Shown piece after piece: positions 19,113 to 33,363 of a stretch of DNA of 64,000 nt; positions within the stretch are counted from its first letter, which is position 1; the number at the start of each line of letters is the position of its first letter. The translations under genes were made by a program, and so were the position numbers. The notes beneath the pieces were generated by a model, which ran no database searches, was not told the origin of the DNA, and was given only the letters and a program-made list of their open reading frames with translations. Origin of the DNA: an archaeon (GTDB lineage: Archaea; Nanobdellota; Nanobdellia; SCGC-AAA011-G17; GW2011-AR17); the NCBI GenBank assembly GCA_018656555.1, contig JABHZQ010000020.1, positions 74,764 through 138,763 of the forward strand, in the 5' to 3' direction.

Positions 19113-20765
19113 ATGAAAAAAATATTCATCTTACTTAATGTAGTCATATTCACAGTTGTTTTGTGTGGTCTAGCTAGTGCTGCATGTGATTGTTGTAGTT
19201 GTTTTGTTGATGATGGACAGGGTGGTTTGGAAGTTGTAGCAGATGATGCACTATGTGGAGATTGTTATAATCGGTATGTGACTGGTGCAGGAGTTACTTA
19301 TGCTTTAACTGCAGAAGGTACTCAATGTGAAACTGATTTAACTGCTGATCCTGCTTTATGTGATCCATTGGAATGGGAGTGTTGTGAGTGTTATGATGGA
19401 ACTTGGAATAGTGCAGATGCAGCTTGTGCGGAGGTTTCAGTTGCTGAACAAGAAATTTGTATGAATAGTTATGCTGATGAATGTCTTACTGAGTGTTGTG
19501 GATGTGTTGGAGATGATGATTATTATACTCCTGCAGTGGAATGTCCAGATGTTACAGGTGATGATTTAGAAGCTTGTGATGCATGGGCTAATTATTATTT
19601 AGAACAAATGGGTACTGAATTACATGATGGTAAAGGTCTTTGTCCAGATGATGTTACTGTTGATTGTTGTAGATGTGTTGGAGATGATGGTTATTTTGAT
19701 TTAACTAATTGTCCAGCTTTAACTGGAACAGAACGAGAGTTTTGTTTACAATGGGCTTCTTATGAATTAACATATAATGCTGCTACAGATAGTTATACAG
19801 ACGATAATGAGCTTTGTGTTGTAGTTGAAGAAATAGATTGTTGTAATTGTGTTGATGCTAATGGTTTTTTAATACCTAACTGTCCTTTTGTAGCTGGAAG
19901 AGAATGTTATAATGAAGCTATGGTTTTATGTACTGATTTGTATAGTGCAGATGTTTGTAGTACTGAACAGAGTGACTTTTTGTATGATACTTTTGAGTTT
20001 GGTGCTCAAATAGGATGCCCTGGTGAGATTGATGTAGATTTGTGTGACAATCTTGAAGATGATGATAAAGATGTTAGAGTTGAAATAATCAATGTTGGTG
20101 GAACTGCTAGACCTATGGTTATTTCCGGAGGAATAGATATGTGGGGAGGTTGTGATACTGATTTAGATTTAGCAACTATAGAAATTAAGGGATTTACTGA
20201 TACTGCAACAATAATACAATGCCAAGAAGTTGGAGGTATTATTATTCCCCCTGATGAGTGTTGTGTAGAAGGTGGAACCGAATTTGGACCAACAGCAACT
20301 AGTTTTGATACTTTTGCTTGTGCAGATGGTAAAGATAACGATGGAGATAGAGCTAAAGTAGATATTCAAGGTAATCTTGTTGGTGGAATTGATTATTGGG
20401 GAGCTTGTGAGTTGAATACACTTATTCTAACTTGTAATAGATATGCTGATGCTGCTGATAGGGCAACTGATGCTGCAACTTGTAGGATTTTAGCAGGTGT
20501 AGAAACTTGTGAAGATGCAGGTGGTGTTTTTATCCAAGCTGATCCTAAGTGTTTGAGTCCATTTTTTAATGAAGATGGTACTGTGGGGTTAACTAATCCT
20601 TATGGTGGAGATGCTTCACTTCTTAGAGTTGCAGAATTAACACCTATAGATAATCCTGGTTTTTTCCAAGCAATAGGTGGTATTCAGTTACCAACTGGAA
20701 TTGCAGATATTTTGTCAGGTGCTGGTGGAGCAACTAGTGGTTTCTTCTTTTTCTGGAGAGACTAA
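19113..20765 (+). CDS. Secreted Cys-rich repeat protein
   Basis: Signal peptide MKKIFILLNVVIFTVVLCGLASAACDCC; repeated CCxCVGDDGYF...CP-LTG...C-W modules. Confidence 0.65.
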   Translation: MKKIFILLNVVIFTVVLCGLASAACDCCSCFVDDGQGGLEVVADDALCGDCYNRYVTGAGVTYALTAEGTQCETDLTADPALCDPLEWECCECYDGTWNSADAACAEVSVAEQEICMNSYADECLTECCGCVGDDDYYTPAVECPDVTGDDLEACDAWANYYLEQMGTELHDGKGLCPDDVTVDCCRCVGDDGYFDLTNCPALTGTEREFCLQWASYELTYNAATDSYTDDNELCVVVEEIDCCNCVDANGFLIPNCPFVAGRECYNEAMVLCTDLYSADVCSTEQSDFLYDTFEFGAQIGCPGEIDVDLCDNLEDDDKDVRVEIINVGGTARPMVISGGIDMWGGCDTDLDLATIEIKGFTDTATIIQCQEVGGIIIPPDECCVEGGTEFGPTATSFDTFACADGKDNDGDRAKVDIQGNLVGGIDYWGACELNTLILTCNRYADAADRATDAATCRILAGVETCEDAGGVFIQADPKCLSPFFNEDGTVGLTNPYGGDASLLRVAELTPIDNPGFFQAIGGIQLPTGIADILSGAGGATSGFFFFWRD

Positions 20766-20771
20766 TTTTTT

Positions 20772-21539
20772 TTAAATTTCTTTTAGAATTCTATTCATCA
20801 TTAAAGCATCATTCCAAGGATCTGGAGATTCATTTATGATGTTTATGTTTACTTTGTGTTTTTTTAGAAATGATAATAATTCTTTTGCCTCTTTCATAGG
20901 AGTCATAATATGTCTTTTCTCTCCTTTATCAGTCCATTCTATTCCTGAGAAGTGTGCATGCACATGTTTGTAGTGTTTTAGTTTTTTAACTACATCTTCA
21001 TAGTTTATTTTACCCAGTAGTCTTGCTTTTAGGTGAGAGAAATCAATACAAAAAGCAGTTTTAGTTTCTTTTGCTAGGGAAAGTGTTTCATCTAGATTAC
21101 CAAAGACTGATATCTTTCCAGTTGTTTCTGGTGCTAGTTTAACTTTCCAGTTATTTTCTTTTACTGAGTCTCTTAATTCTAGTAATTCTGTTTTAATATT
21201 TTCATAAGTTTCTTCTCTTGTCATCTTTCCTACAAAACCTGCATGGAATACAATATAATTAGCTCCTAAGTAATGTCCTCTTTCACAAGTGTCTAAAATT
21301 CTTTTTTTACTTGCATTAGTTTTTGCTTTTTCAATAGAATTTAGATTTATGTAGTAAGGGGCATGAATTGAAAGTTGAACTTTGTTTTTCTTTGCAAGAG
21401 GATTTAGTAATTTTGCTTTTTCATTTGACATGTATATTGAGTGTACGAATGCAACTTCTGCAATAGACATGCTTAGTTTCCTTAATTGAGGTATTGAATC
21501 GCTTCCAGAACCAATCCCTGCTGGACCAACTTGTATCAT
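20772..21539 (-). CDS. Endonuclease IV-like TIM-barrel (AP endonuclease family 2)
   Basis: IGSGSDSIPQLRKLSMSIAEVAFVHSIYM, LSIHAPYYINLNS, YIVFHAGFVG, APETTGKISVFGNLDE, FCIDFSHLKAR, HVHAHFSGIEW. Confidence 0.8.
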   Translation of the reverse strand: MIQVGPAGIGSGSDSIPQLRKLSMSIAEVAFVHSIYMSNEKAKLLNPLAKKNKVQLSIHAPYYINLNSIEKAKTNASKKRILDTCERGHYLGANYIVFHAGFVGKMTREETYENIKTELLELRDSVKENNWKVKLAPETTGKISVFGNLDETLSLAKETKTAFCIDFSHLKARLLGKINYEDVVKKLKHYKHVHAHFSGIEWTDKGEKRHIMTPMKEAKELLSFLKKHKVNINIINESPDPWNDALMMNRILKEI

Positions 21540-21566
21540 AGAATTATCAAGAGAGTTATTCTTTAT

Positions 21567-22472
21567 TTATTTTTTGTAAGCAATATAGATATCTGCTTCA
21601 AGCATTACTCCATCTTCATAGAAATGGTGTGTGAAGTATATGTTGCCTTCTTCGTCGAGAGTTGGTTCTCCTGCAAATTGTGAGATGATTAGTTCAGGTT
21701 CTTGCCAGTCTCCATTTTTAATTGATCTATAGATTGCAGGGGTTCCTAAATAGACCCTAGTAAACCATAGTTCATTTCCATCATCTGTAATAAAGGGCCA
21801 ACCTTCAGTCTCTTCTGTATTTACAATATCTAAGCTTATTGGAGCTTGCCAGATATCATCTACTAATTCAGTGTAGAATATATCATAATTTCCTTCATTA
21901 TCTGCATGGAAGTACATTAGATTATCATGAATGTGCATTTCACCAGCACCAACTTCTAAGTTTATATTTTCACCTGCATTTTCCCAGTTTGTCCACTTTC
22001 CATTTTTGTATTCTGCTGTGTAGAGATCTATCTCTCTTAGATTATTTGCTCTTACTGTACAGAACCACATAATATCTCCATCAACATACTCACAACCATC
22101 TAATGAAAGATCATTGTTTAAGATCACTCTCTCTGCTTCTTGCCATCCATTGTTGTATTCAGAAACATAGATTCCTGTTGCTCCATCAGTGAGTTGGGAT
22201 TGAGCTGGTATGTTTGGATCTGGTGTGAAAAAGAAGAATAGTCTATTATCATCATAGAAAGCAGAGTCTTCTGCTCCAGCTGAACTTACTACTGCTAGTG
22301 AAACTGGTTCTTCATAATCATTAGAATGTAAAATTGGCGGGTGGTTATCCATTTCAGGTGTTATTTTAACTGCATCTACCGGAATAGAGGTTAATCTATC
22401 AATTGGTTCTTCTTCACTTACACAACCAACTAATAGAATTAATGTTAAGATTATAAGGAATTTTAATTTCAT
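21567..22472 (-). CDS. Lipoprotein with PD40/WD40-like beta-propeller repeats
   Basis: MKLKFLIILTLILLVGCVSEEE lipobox; repeated DIFYTELVDDIW / EGWPFITDDGNELWFTR units. Confidence 0.7.
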   Translation of the reverse strand: MKLKFLIILTLILLVGCVSEEEPIDRLTSIPVDAVKITPEMDNHPPILHSNDYEEPVSLAVVSSAGAEDSAFYDDNRLFFFFTPDPNIPAQSQLTDGATGIYVSEYNNGWQEAERVILNNDLSLDGCEYVDGDIMWFCTVRANNLREIDLYTAEYKNGKWTNWENAGENINLEVGAGEMHIHDNLMYFHADNEGNYDIFYTELVDDIWQAPISLDIVNTEETEGWPFITDDGNELWFTRVYLGTPAIYRSIKNGDWQEPELIISQFAGEPTLDEEGNIYFTHHFYEDGVMLEADIYIAYKK

Positions 22473-22506
22473 TAGTTAAATATAAGAGAAATAAAGTTTA
22501 TAAGGT

Positions 22507-22692
22507 TTATTTTTTCTCAAAAATAGTATATCCGCACTTTCCACATGTTTTTCTATTTTTGTGTTGAGCTAGGAATATTCCAGGACCACACTTTGGACAG
22601 AAAGGAGCTCTTTCTATTTTATCTCCAGACACTGTGTATTTAGTGTGTTTTTTACTTGGATTTTTGTTCTTCGGTTTTGGTTTCTTTGCCAT
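22507..22692 (-). CDS. rps27ae: 30S ribosomal protein S27ae
   Basis: [30 protein letters not shown] zinc ribbon. Confidence 0.88.
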   Translation of the reverse strand: MAKKPKPKNKNPSKKHTKYTVSGDKIERAPFCPKCGPGIFLAQHKNRKTCGKCGYTIFEKK

Positions 22693-23104
22693 CTTCTTTT
22701 ACTTCCTCTTTTGGAGTTTCTTCTTTTGGTTTCTCTTCAGCTACTTTTACTTCTTCTTTTGGTTTCTCTGCAGTTGCCTTTGCTTCTTCAGCAGCTTTCT
22801 TTTTCTCTTCTTCTGCTTTCTTTGCAGCTTCTACTTCTTTCTTCTCTGTTTTCTTAGTTTTTTCTAGCTTTTCTTTGTATTCTTTATCAGAATAAATATG
22901 TGCAATAACTTTTGCTGTAGGTTTACCAAATCTTTGATATACATGTCTTATTGCAACTAGACCTTTATCTACTTTTAATTTAGATGATAATGAATCTCTG
23001 AATTGAACTATTGATGGTGTTGGACCTGTAAATTCAAACATACAAGCTACTCTTTTCCTCTTCAATAGTGGGAATTCTCTTTCTTTTAGTATTTTCATAT
23101 CCAT
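22652..23104 (-). CDS. rps24e: 30S ribosomal protein S24e with long charged C-terminal tail
   Basis: [65 protein letters not shown]; Lys/Glu/Ala-rich tail. Confidence 0.9.
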   Translation of the reverse strand: MDMKILKEREFPLLKRKRVACMFEFTGPTPSIVQFRDSLSSKLKVDKGLVAIRHVYQRFGKPTAKVIAHIYSDKEYKEKLEKTKKTEKKEVEAAKKAEEEKKKAAEEAKATAEKPKEEVKVAEEKPKEETPKEEVKEDGKETKTEEQKSK

Positions 23105-23105
23105 T

Positions 23106-23288
23106 TTATCTTACCTTTATTGCATATTCACCCTTTACAGTGATTCCTATTTTTTTTGCAATTTCTGATTTGTTTGCATCTAGAATAAATATTCTTCCTT
23201 TCCATGAATCTGAGAAATTTGAATTATGGCAGAGTGGACACTCGTTACCCTCTACAAATATTTTACATTTTTTACATGCTTTTCTCAT
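23106..23288 (-). CDS. spt4: Transcription elongation factor Spt4 (RpoE'')
   Basis: MRKACKKCKIFVEGNECPLCHNSNFSDSWKGRIFILDANKSEIAKKIGI. Confidence 0.92.
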   Translation of the reverse strand: MRKACKKCKIFVEGNECPLCHNSNFSDSWKGRIFILDANKSEIAKKIGITVKGEYAIKVR

Positions 23289-23854
23289 TTTTTAACAGCC
23301 TTTACTTTTTTAGTTTCTTTTTTAAGATCTTCATCTATCCAATTAAATACACCTAATCTGTGTTGTCTCATTGTCAAACCAATTTTTGGGTTTGAGATAT
23401 CTTTGTAAGATACTGAAACTATCCTTGCTCTACAAGGATCTCCAACTTTTAGGTTTCTTTTTGACTCTTTTCCTGTAAGTATATTACTTTTTGAAAATGA
23501 TACATAGTCGTCCATTGTTTGTGAGACGTGGATCATACCATCTAATGGTCCTATGTTAATAAAAGCACCAAAGTCTGTGATATCTGAAATCTTACCTAAT
23601 ACAACTTCTTGTACTTCTGGTTTATATGACATTATTTTGAAAGTTGTGTCATAGTAAGCAGCACCATCACCAGGGATTACAATACCTTCGCCAATGCTAG
23701 TTACATCAGTTACTTCTATTACAATACCTAGATCTCTAGAGATAAAACCATCAAACATCTTTATTAAAGAATCTCTTACTGATTTCTTTGTGTCTTCTCC
23801 AAAGAGTTTTGGTTCAACCCTTATATGCCCGTGCACTTCAATTTCGTAAAACAT
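23285..23854 (-). CDS. rpo7: DNA-directed RNA polymerase subunit E' (Rpo7)
   Basis: MFYEIEVHGHIRVEPKLFGED...EGIVIPGDGAAYYDTTFKIMSYKPEVQEVVLGKISDITDFGAFINIGPLDGMIHVSQ. Confidence 0.95.
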   Translation of the reverse strand: MFYEIEVHGHIRVEPKLFGEDTKKSVRDSLIKMFDGFISRDLGIVIEVTDVTSIGEGIVIPGDGAAYYDTTFKIMSYKPEVQEVVLGKISDITDFGAFINIGPLDGMIHVSQTMDDYVSFSKSNILTGKESKRNLKVGDPCRARIVSVSYKDISNPKIGLTMRQHRLGVFNWIDEDLKKETKKVKAVKK

Positions 23855-23856
23855 TT

Positions 23857-24234
23857 TTATTCGAGTATAATATATTTTTTTTGTTTTATAGTTAAAATTT
23901 GGATTTTTTCCTTTTTAAGTTTTTGCTTTAATTCCTTGTCAACTGTAGCTACAATATAGCCCTTTTGTTCAAGGATTAAATCATCAACATAAGTGTTTTC
24001 AGCAGTTTTTATTATTTTTATTGGCTTTTTTTCTAAAACCTTTAAAGCAAACTTTGCTGCTTGAGAATCTGAGAGTTTTGAGGTCTTTATAAGCTTTTCT
24101 AATTCATTTTTAGTCTTATCGATGATAAAGAACTCTACATTTTCCATTAATGCATTTTTAGTTTCCTCAAAGATATCAATTTTGAATTGATAGATTGCCA
24201 TCAAAAAATTGGTATCTAAAAGTATTTTTTTCAT
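23857..24234 (-). CDS. PIN-domain protein (FCF1/Utp24-like)
   Basis: ILLDTNFLMAIYQFKIDIFEE; YVDDLILEQKGYIVATVDKELKQKL; conserved archaeal position next to rpo7/spt4. Confidence 0.8.
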   Translation of the reverse strand: MKKILLDTNFLMAIYQFKIDIFEETKNALMENVEFFIIDKTKNELEKLIKTSKLSDSQAAKFALKVLEKKPIKIIKTAENTYVDDLILEQKGYIVATVDKELKQKLKKEKIQILTIKQKKYIILE

Positions 24235-24311
24235 TATTTTTATAAAGGTTAAATTTGCTTTAAAAAGCTTTCTGTTTACTATTTGGGGTAAAATCTAAAA
24301 TGGTGCTATAA

Positions 24312-28848
<4,537 letters not shown>

Positions 28849-29160
28849 CTTGTCTTAAATGTGTTTCACCTTTATTATGGGCTTCTTTCATTATGTCAAA
28901 AGCATCATCAGTTACTTCAATTCTTTGTGCGGTTCTCATAGAATATGGATCCCATTCACTATTCATTCCAATAATAGTAGGAGGGTGATTTAGACTAATA
29001 CCCTCGCAAGAGACTGGATCAAAATAGAATTCTCCAAAAGGAGTTTGTTGGATATATACTAGTTCCATAAAAAGCATTTTTAAAAGTTAATTAATAAGTC
29101 TTTTGGAATTAATATAGAACAACAATAATCTTTAAAAACATTATTTTCTTCTTATATTAC

Positions 29161-29772
29161 ATGGAAAAGGGATTATTTATAGTAGTTGAGGGTGGTGAGG
29201 GATGTGGGAAGGGTACTCAGATAAGAAGATTAAAGTGGTATTTAGAGACTAAAGGGAAAGAGGTTGTCATTGTTAGGGATCCAGGTCAAACTTCTGCTGG
29301 TGAGGAAATAAGGAACATTTTATTACATTCTAAGAGTCCTATGCTTTCTAATACTCAGATGTTGTTATATACTGCTGCTAGGAATCAAATGCAGGAAGAG
29401 ATTATTAAACCAGCTTTAGCAGAAGGAAAGATTGTTCTTAGTGATAGGTTTGATCTTTCTACTTATGTTTATCAAGTAAATGCTCAAGGAGCTAGTAGTG
29501 ATTTGTTTGAGGCTTTGAAAGGTTTTGTTTTAAGACCCCATTTGGAGTTGTATTTAGATGTTGATGATGTTGAGGTTGCTTTGGAAAGAGCTAGGAAAAG
29601 TTCTGGTAAGTATGATAGGTTTGAATCAAAGAATTTAGATTTTCATCATAAGATTAGAGATACCTATAGGGGTAGTTGGGCTAAGTTGGTTCCATCTGGT
29701 ACTATTGAAGAGGTTTGGGAAAACGTTAAAAAGGAGATTGATTTTTTCTTAGATAATGAAGGAAATAACTGA
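29161..29772 (+). CDS. tmk: Thymidylate kinase
   Basis: IVVEGGEGCGKGTQIRRL, DPGQTSAGEEIRNILL, VLSDRFDLSTYVYQ. Confidence 0.92.
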   Translation: MEKGLFIVVEGGEGCGKGTQIRRLKWYLETKGKEVVIVRDPGQTSAGEEIRNILLHSKSPMLSNTQMLLYTAARNQMQEEIIKPALAEGKIVLSDRFDLSTYVYQVNAQGASSDLFEALKGFVLRPHLELYLDVDDVEVALERARKSSGKYDRFESKNLDFHHKIRDTYRGSWAKLVPSGTIEEVWENVKKEIDFFLDNEGNN

Positions 29773-30037
29773 TGAGAAATTAGAGAAATATTTTTCTATT
29801 ACTAAGGAAGCTTTTGAAGTAGCTAAGAAATCAGGTAATAGGACCGAACTTAAGGATGAAAGAGAAGATTTTCTTGATATGATTGAAAGATATATTAAGG
29901 ATGCTGAAGTTTTTGAGAAGAATGGAGTGAGAGTGGATGCTTTTGCAGCACTAAACTATGCACATGGTTGGTTGGATGCTGGAGCTAGGTTGGGAATGTT
30001 TGATGTACATGATTCTAGATTATTTACTGTGGATTAA
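29756..30037 (+). CDS. DUF357-like protein
   Basis: YIKDAEVFEKNGVRVDAFAALNYAHGWLDAGARLGMFDV. Confidence 0.75.
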   Translation: MKEITDEKLEKYFSITKEAFEVAKKSGNRTELKDEREDFLDMIERYIKDAEVFEKNGVRVDAFAALNYAHGWLDAGARLGMFDVHDSRLFTVD

Positions 30038-30067
30038 ATTTATAAACTTTTAAACTATAGAAATATT

Positions 30068-30733
30068 ATGAAAACAATAGTTATTTCTGTTGGTGGCTCT
30101 GCTATTAATCCTGGAAGGATTAATTTAAGATTCTTAAAATCCCTAAAAAAGGTTATTCTATCCTATTCAAAAAGGAATAAAGTTGTTTTAGTTTGTGGAG
30201 GAGGGAGTACTGCTAGGAAGTATATTAATGCATTAAAAGATAAGAATGAGTATGTTAAGGATTTAATTGGTTTAGAAACAACCAGATTAAATGCGAGATT
30301 ATTAGCGTCATATATAGAGAATTGTAATCAAGATATTCCTACTCATTTAGAAGAAGTTAAGGATTTGTTAAGAACTTTTAATATTGTTGTAGCTTCTGGT
30401 TTTCAACCAGGAAGTACTAGTGATGGTAGTGCAGCAGTGATTGCAGATTATTTAGATGCTAAATTATTTATTAATTATACAAATGTAAGAGGGCTTTATA
30501 CTAAAAATCCTAAATTGAAAGGGGCTAAGTTTGTACCTAGGATTTCACATGAAGCTTTTCAAGAACAGTATATTTCTAAGTTTGATGAAAAACCTGGACA
30601 ACATTTTATTCTTGATTCTTTAGCAGCAAAGATTTGTAGAAATGCAAATATCAAAGTGGCTATTCTAACTGGTATGAGAAATCTTGAAAAATGTTTAAAG
30701 AATAAAGATTTTACCGGGACTTTCGTTTCTTAG
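30068..30733 (+). CDS. pyrH: Uridylate kinase (archaeal type)
   Basis: IVISVGGSAINPGRINLRFLKSLKKVI, VLVCGGGSTARKYINA, TSDGSAAVIADYLDAKLFINYTNVRGLYTKNPK. Confidence 0.9.
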   Translation: MKTIVISVGGSAINPGRINLRFLKSLKKVILSYSKRNKVVLVCGGGSTARKYINALKDKNEYVKDLIGLETTRLNARLLASYIENCNQDIPTHLEEVKDLLRTFNIVVASGFQPGSTSDGSAAVIADYLDAKLFINYTNVRGLYTKNPKLKGAKFVPRISHEAFQEQYISKFDEKPGQHFILDSLAAKICRNANIKVAILTGMRNLEKCLKNKDFTGTFVS

Positions 30734-31097
30734 GTTTTCTTTCATGATAAGCAACTAGTAATACTATAGCAGCTAAGATAATACCTAATGAAATAGCAAT
30801 ATAATTTTGTTGGAAGGATACTTCCCTAACATAAGATTTAATTTCTGTTGCACTCATCGAAGATTGATGAGAAGATACTTCTTTTGTTGCATCGTAAACC
30901 CCACCACAATTAGTATCTAGATCACATATACCATATTCTTCACCATAGACTGGACAGCATGTTTCTGCGCAGTCAGAGTCACTTAAACAAGTATTCTGTT
31001 GAAAATCCATTAAGTAGAATCCAGTAATTCCTTGTTGTAATAGGAATACTGCGGTTAATGCAATCAAAATGGAAAATAATTTGTCTCTAGTTAACAT
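30711..31097 (-). CDS. Small Cys-containing membrane protein (two TM)
   Basis: TM near N-terminus, CLSDSDCAETCCPVYGEEYGICDLDTNC, TM near C-terminus, basic tail. Confidence 0.55.
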   Translation of the reverse strand: MLTRDKLFSILIALTAVFLLQQGITGFYLMDFQQNTCLSDSDCAETCCPVYGEEYGICDLDTNCGGVYDATKEVSSHQSSMSATEIKSYVREVSFQQNYIAISLGIILAAIVLLVAYHERKPKKRKSR

Positions 31098-31169
31098 GAT
31101 AATATAGTACTTAATTTATTATTTAAAGGTTTTGGTAATATTTTTAAAGAGTATAATATTATTCCACTT

Positions 31170-31661
31170 ATGATAATTGTATTTAGTGGGACACCTGGAA
31201 CTGGAAAGACTACTGTTTCTAAAGAATTTGCTAAAAAGAAGAGATGGAAATATGTAGATGTTAATGGGGTTATCGATGATAATGAGTTGATAGAGAAGTA
31301 TGATTCTGCTAGAGATACTTTTGTTGTAAATGAGAAGAAATTGAGTAAGATTCTTGTTGATATGATTAAAAAAAGTAAGAATTTAATAATTGATTCGCAT
31401 ATGGCTCATTATATTCCTAAAAAGTATGTGGATATTGTTTTTGTTACTAAATGTGATTTAAGGATGTTGAAGAAGAGATTAGAGTATAGGAAGTATAAAC
31501 CTAAGAAAGTTAGGGAGAATATGGATGCTGAGATCTTTGATATCTGTTTGAATGAAGCTATTGAGTTGAAACATAAGGTTATTATTTTAGATACAACTCA
31601 TGATAATGTTAAAAAACTATTGAAAGTGATTCAAGATGCGATTGGTAAAAACAAAAGATAA
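31170..31661 (+). CDS. AK6/Fap7-like adenylate kinase
   Basis: IVFSGTPGTGKTTVSKEFAKKKRWKYVDVNGVI; LIIDSHMAHYIPKKYVDIVFVTKCDLRMLKKRLEYRKYKPKKVRENMDAEIFD. Confidence 0.9.
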   Translation: MIIVFSGTPGTGKTTVSKEFAKKKRWKYVDVNGVIDDNELIEKYDSARDTFVVNEKKLSKILVDMIKKSKNLIIDSHMAHYIPKKYVDIVFVTKCDLRMLKKRLEYRKYKPKKVRENMDAEIFDICLNEAIELKHKVIILDTTHDNVKKLLKVIQDAIGKNKR

Positions 31662-32238
31662 TAGTGATACTTTTTATTCTGATGAGTATGAGGAAACTTT
31701 TCATTCTGTGAGTGGTGCTTTTGATGAGGCTTTGAAGAAGTTTGTTCTTGCTAGTTCTTTGAAAGAGGGAGAGAGAGTATTAGATGTTTGTTTTGGTTTA
31801 GGGTATAATACTTTTATTGCTGTTAAGAATGTTAAAAACTTGAAGATAATTGCTTTAGAGAAGGATAGAAAAGTGTTGGATGAGTTACAGAAATTGGAGA
31901 TAGAGGGTTTTGAGTTTGTTAAAAGAGTGGCTAGTACTGGTTTTTATGAGAATAGTTGTTCTATTAAGTTAATTGTTGGAGATGCTTTAGAGACTATTGA
32001 TCAGGTTGATGAAGTTGATGTTATTTTCCATGATCCTTTTTCACCTAAAAAGAATCCTGAGCTTTGGACTGAGGAGTTTTTTAGTAAAGAGTACTCTAAG
32101 TTAGCAAAAGGTGGTAGGTTGGTTACTTACTCTTGTGCTAAGGCAGTTAGAGACAATCTTAGAAAGGCTGGTTTTGTTGTTGAGGATGTTGCACCAGTGG
32201 GTAGGAGAGGGCCTTCTACTTTGGCTTTAAAAAGGTAA
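31636..32238 (+). CDS. MnmC-like (DUF752) tRNA methyltransferase domain protein
   Basis: SDEYEETFHSVSGAFDEALKKFV; VLDVCFGLGYNTFIAV; VIFHDPFSPKKNPELWTEEFFSKEYSKLAKGGRLVTYSCAKAVRDNLRKAGF. Confidence 0.85.
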   Translation: MRLVKTKDNSDTFYSDEYEETFHSVSGAFDEALKKFVLASSLKEGERVLDVCFGLGYNTFIAVKNVKNLKIIALEKDRKVLDELQKLEIEGFEFVKRVASTGFYENSCSIKLIVGDALETIDQVDEVDVIFHDPFSPKKNPELWTEEFFSKEYSKLAKGGRLVTYSCAKAVRDNLRKAGFVVEDVAPVGRRGPSTLALKR

Positions 32239-32276
32239 TTGGGAAAATTTATATAGACTATTATATATTCTTAAAT

Positions 32277-33362
32277 ATGCAGCAATTAAATGTTTTAGCA
32301 AATGTTTCTGATTCTTGTCCATTATCATGTAGTTATTGTTATGCTGGAGAAAAATCAGGAGAGGTTATGTCTGATGAGGTTTTAGCTAGAATGGTGGAGT
32401 TAATTCAAGGGAGAGAGAATGTTGGTTCTACTACTTATATTTGGCATGGGGCTGAACCTTTGGCTGTTGGTAAGAGATTTTTTGAAAGTGTTAGAAGAGA
32501 ACAGAGTAGATTTGATCATAGAGTAAGGAATGGGATGCAGTCTAGTGGTGTTTTGTTGACACCTAGTTTTGCAGATGTTTTGGTTGCTAATGAGATTAAT
32601 CTGGGACTTAGTTTAGATGGACCTAATGAATTACATAATCAAATGAGGCCGTTTAGAACTGGAGGAGGTTCTTTTGATCAGGTTATGAGATCAATAGATT
32701 TAATGAGAGAAAGAGGGAAGAAGCCAGGTGTTATTGCAGTTTTGACTAAAATGTCTTTGCCTTATTTGGATGATATGTATGATTTTTTTAAGAGTACTGG
32801 ATTGAATTTTAAAATTAGTCCAATTTTGGATTGTGGTTTTGCAGAAGATAAAGGAACAGATTTACAATTAACTTTAGATGAGAGAGTTCAAGCTATTACT
32901 CATCTTTTTGATAGGTGGTTTTTTGATGAACAAGATGGACATATAATTGATTATGAAAATATGAGAACTTTAACAAGGGCTATTTTTACAAAGGGTGGAG
33001 GTTCTTGTGATATGATGCATAATTGTCAGGATGCATTTATTTCAGTTGAAGTTAATGGAGATGTATATCCTTGTTCAAGGTTTGGTGATTTTTCTTATGG
33101 GAATATATTTGATGTGGATAGTTTTGAAGATATTTTAGCATACCCATTAAGACAACAAGTTTTAGGTAGGTTTGATGGTATTCCTGAGTGTGTTGCATGT
33201 GAATATAACTTTTTATGTTATTCTGGTTGTATGCATAACGCTTATTTAGTTGGTGATATTATGGATAAGGATCCTAATTGTGATGCAAATAGGAGAATTT
33301 ATGATCATATCTCAGAAAGAGTTTTAGCGGAGTTGGAGAGAGATGGTGCAATAGGAGGTTAA
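32277..33362 (+). CDS. Radical SAM/SPASM peptide maturase-like protein (anSME/FxsB-like)
   Basis: CPLSCSYCYAG (CX3CX2C), TTYIWHGAEPLAVG, C-terminal SPASM Cys set CDMMHNC..YPCSRFGDFSYGNI..CVACEYNFLCYSGCMHNAY..DPNC. Confidence 0.85.
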   Translation: MQQLNVLANVSDSCPLSCSYCYAGEKSGEVMSDEVLARMVELIQGRENVGSTTYIWHGAEPLAVGKRFFESVRREQSRFDHRVRNGMQSSGVLLTPSFADVLVANEINLGLSLDGPNELHNQMRPFRTGGGSFDQVMRSIDLMRERGKKPGVIAVLTKMSLPYLDDMYDFFKSTGLNFKISPILDCGFAEDKGTDLQLTLDERVQAITHLFDRWFFDEQDGHIIDYENMRTLTRAIFTKGGGSCDMMHNCQDAFISVEVNGDVYPCSRFGDFSYGNIFDVDSFEDILAYPLRQQVLGRFDGIPECVACEYNFLCYSGCMHNAYLVGDIMDKDPNCDANRRIYDHISERVLAELERDGAIGG

Positions 33363-33363
33363 A

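Noticed and set aside
22634-22895. Three Phe/Ser/Leu-rich + strand ORFs opposite S24e/S27ae
   Set aside because: Artefact of the complementary strand of a Lys/Glu-rich tail.
32277-33362. Sulfatase maturase as the specific call for the rSAM/SPASM protein
   Set aside because: No sulfatase gene nearby and the GGEP motif is altered; the adjacent repeat peptide is a better candidate substrate, but unproven.
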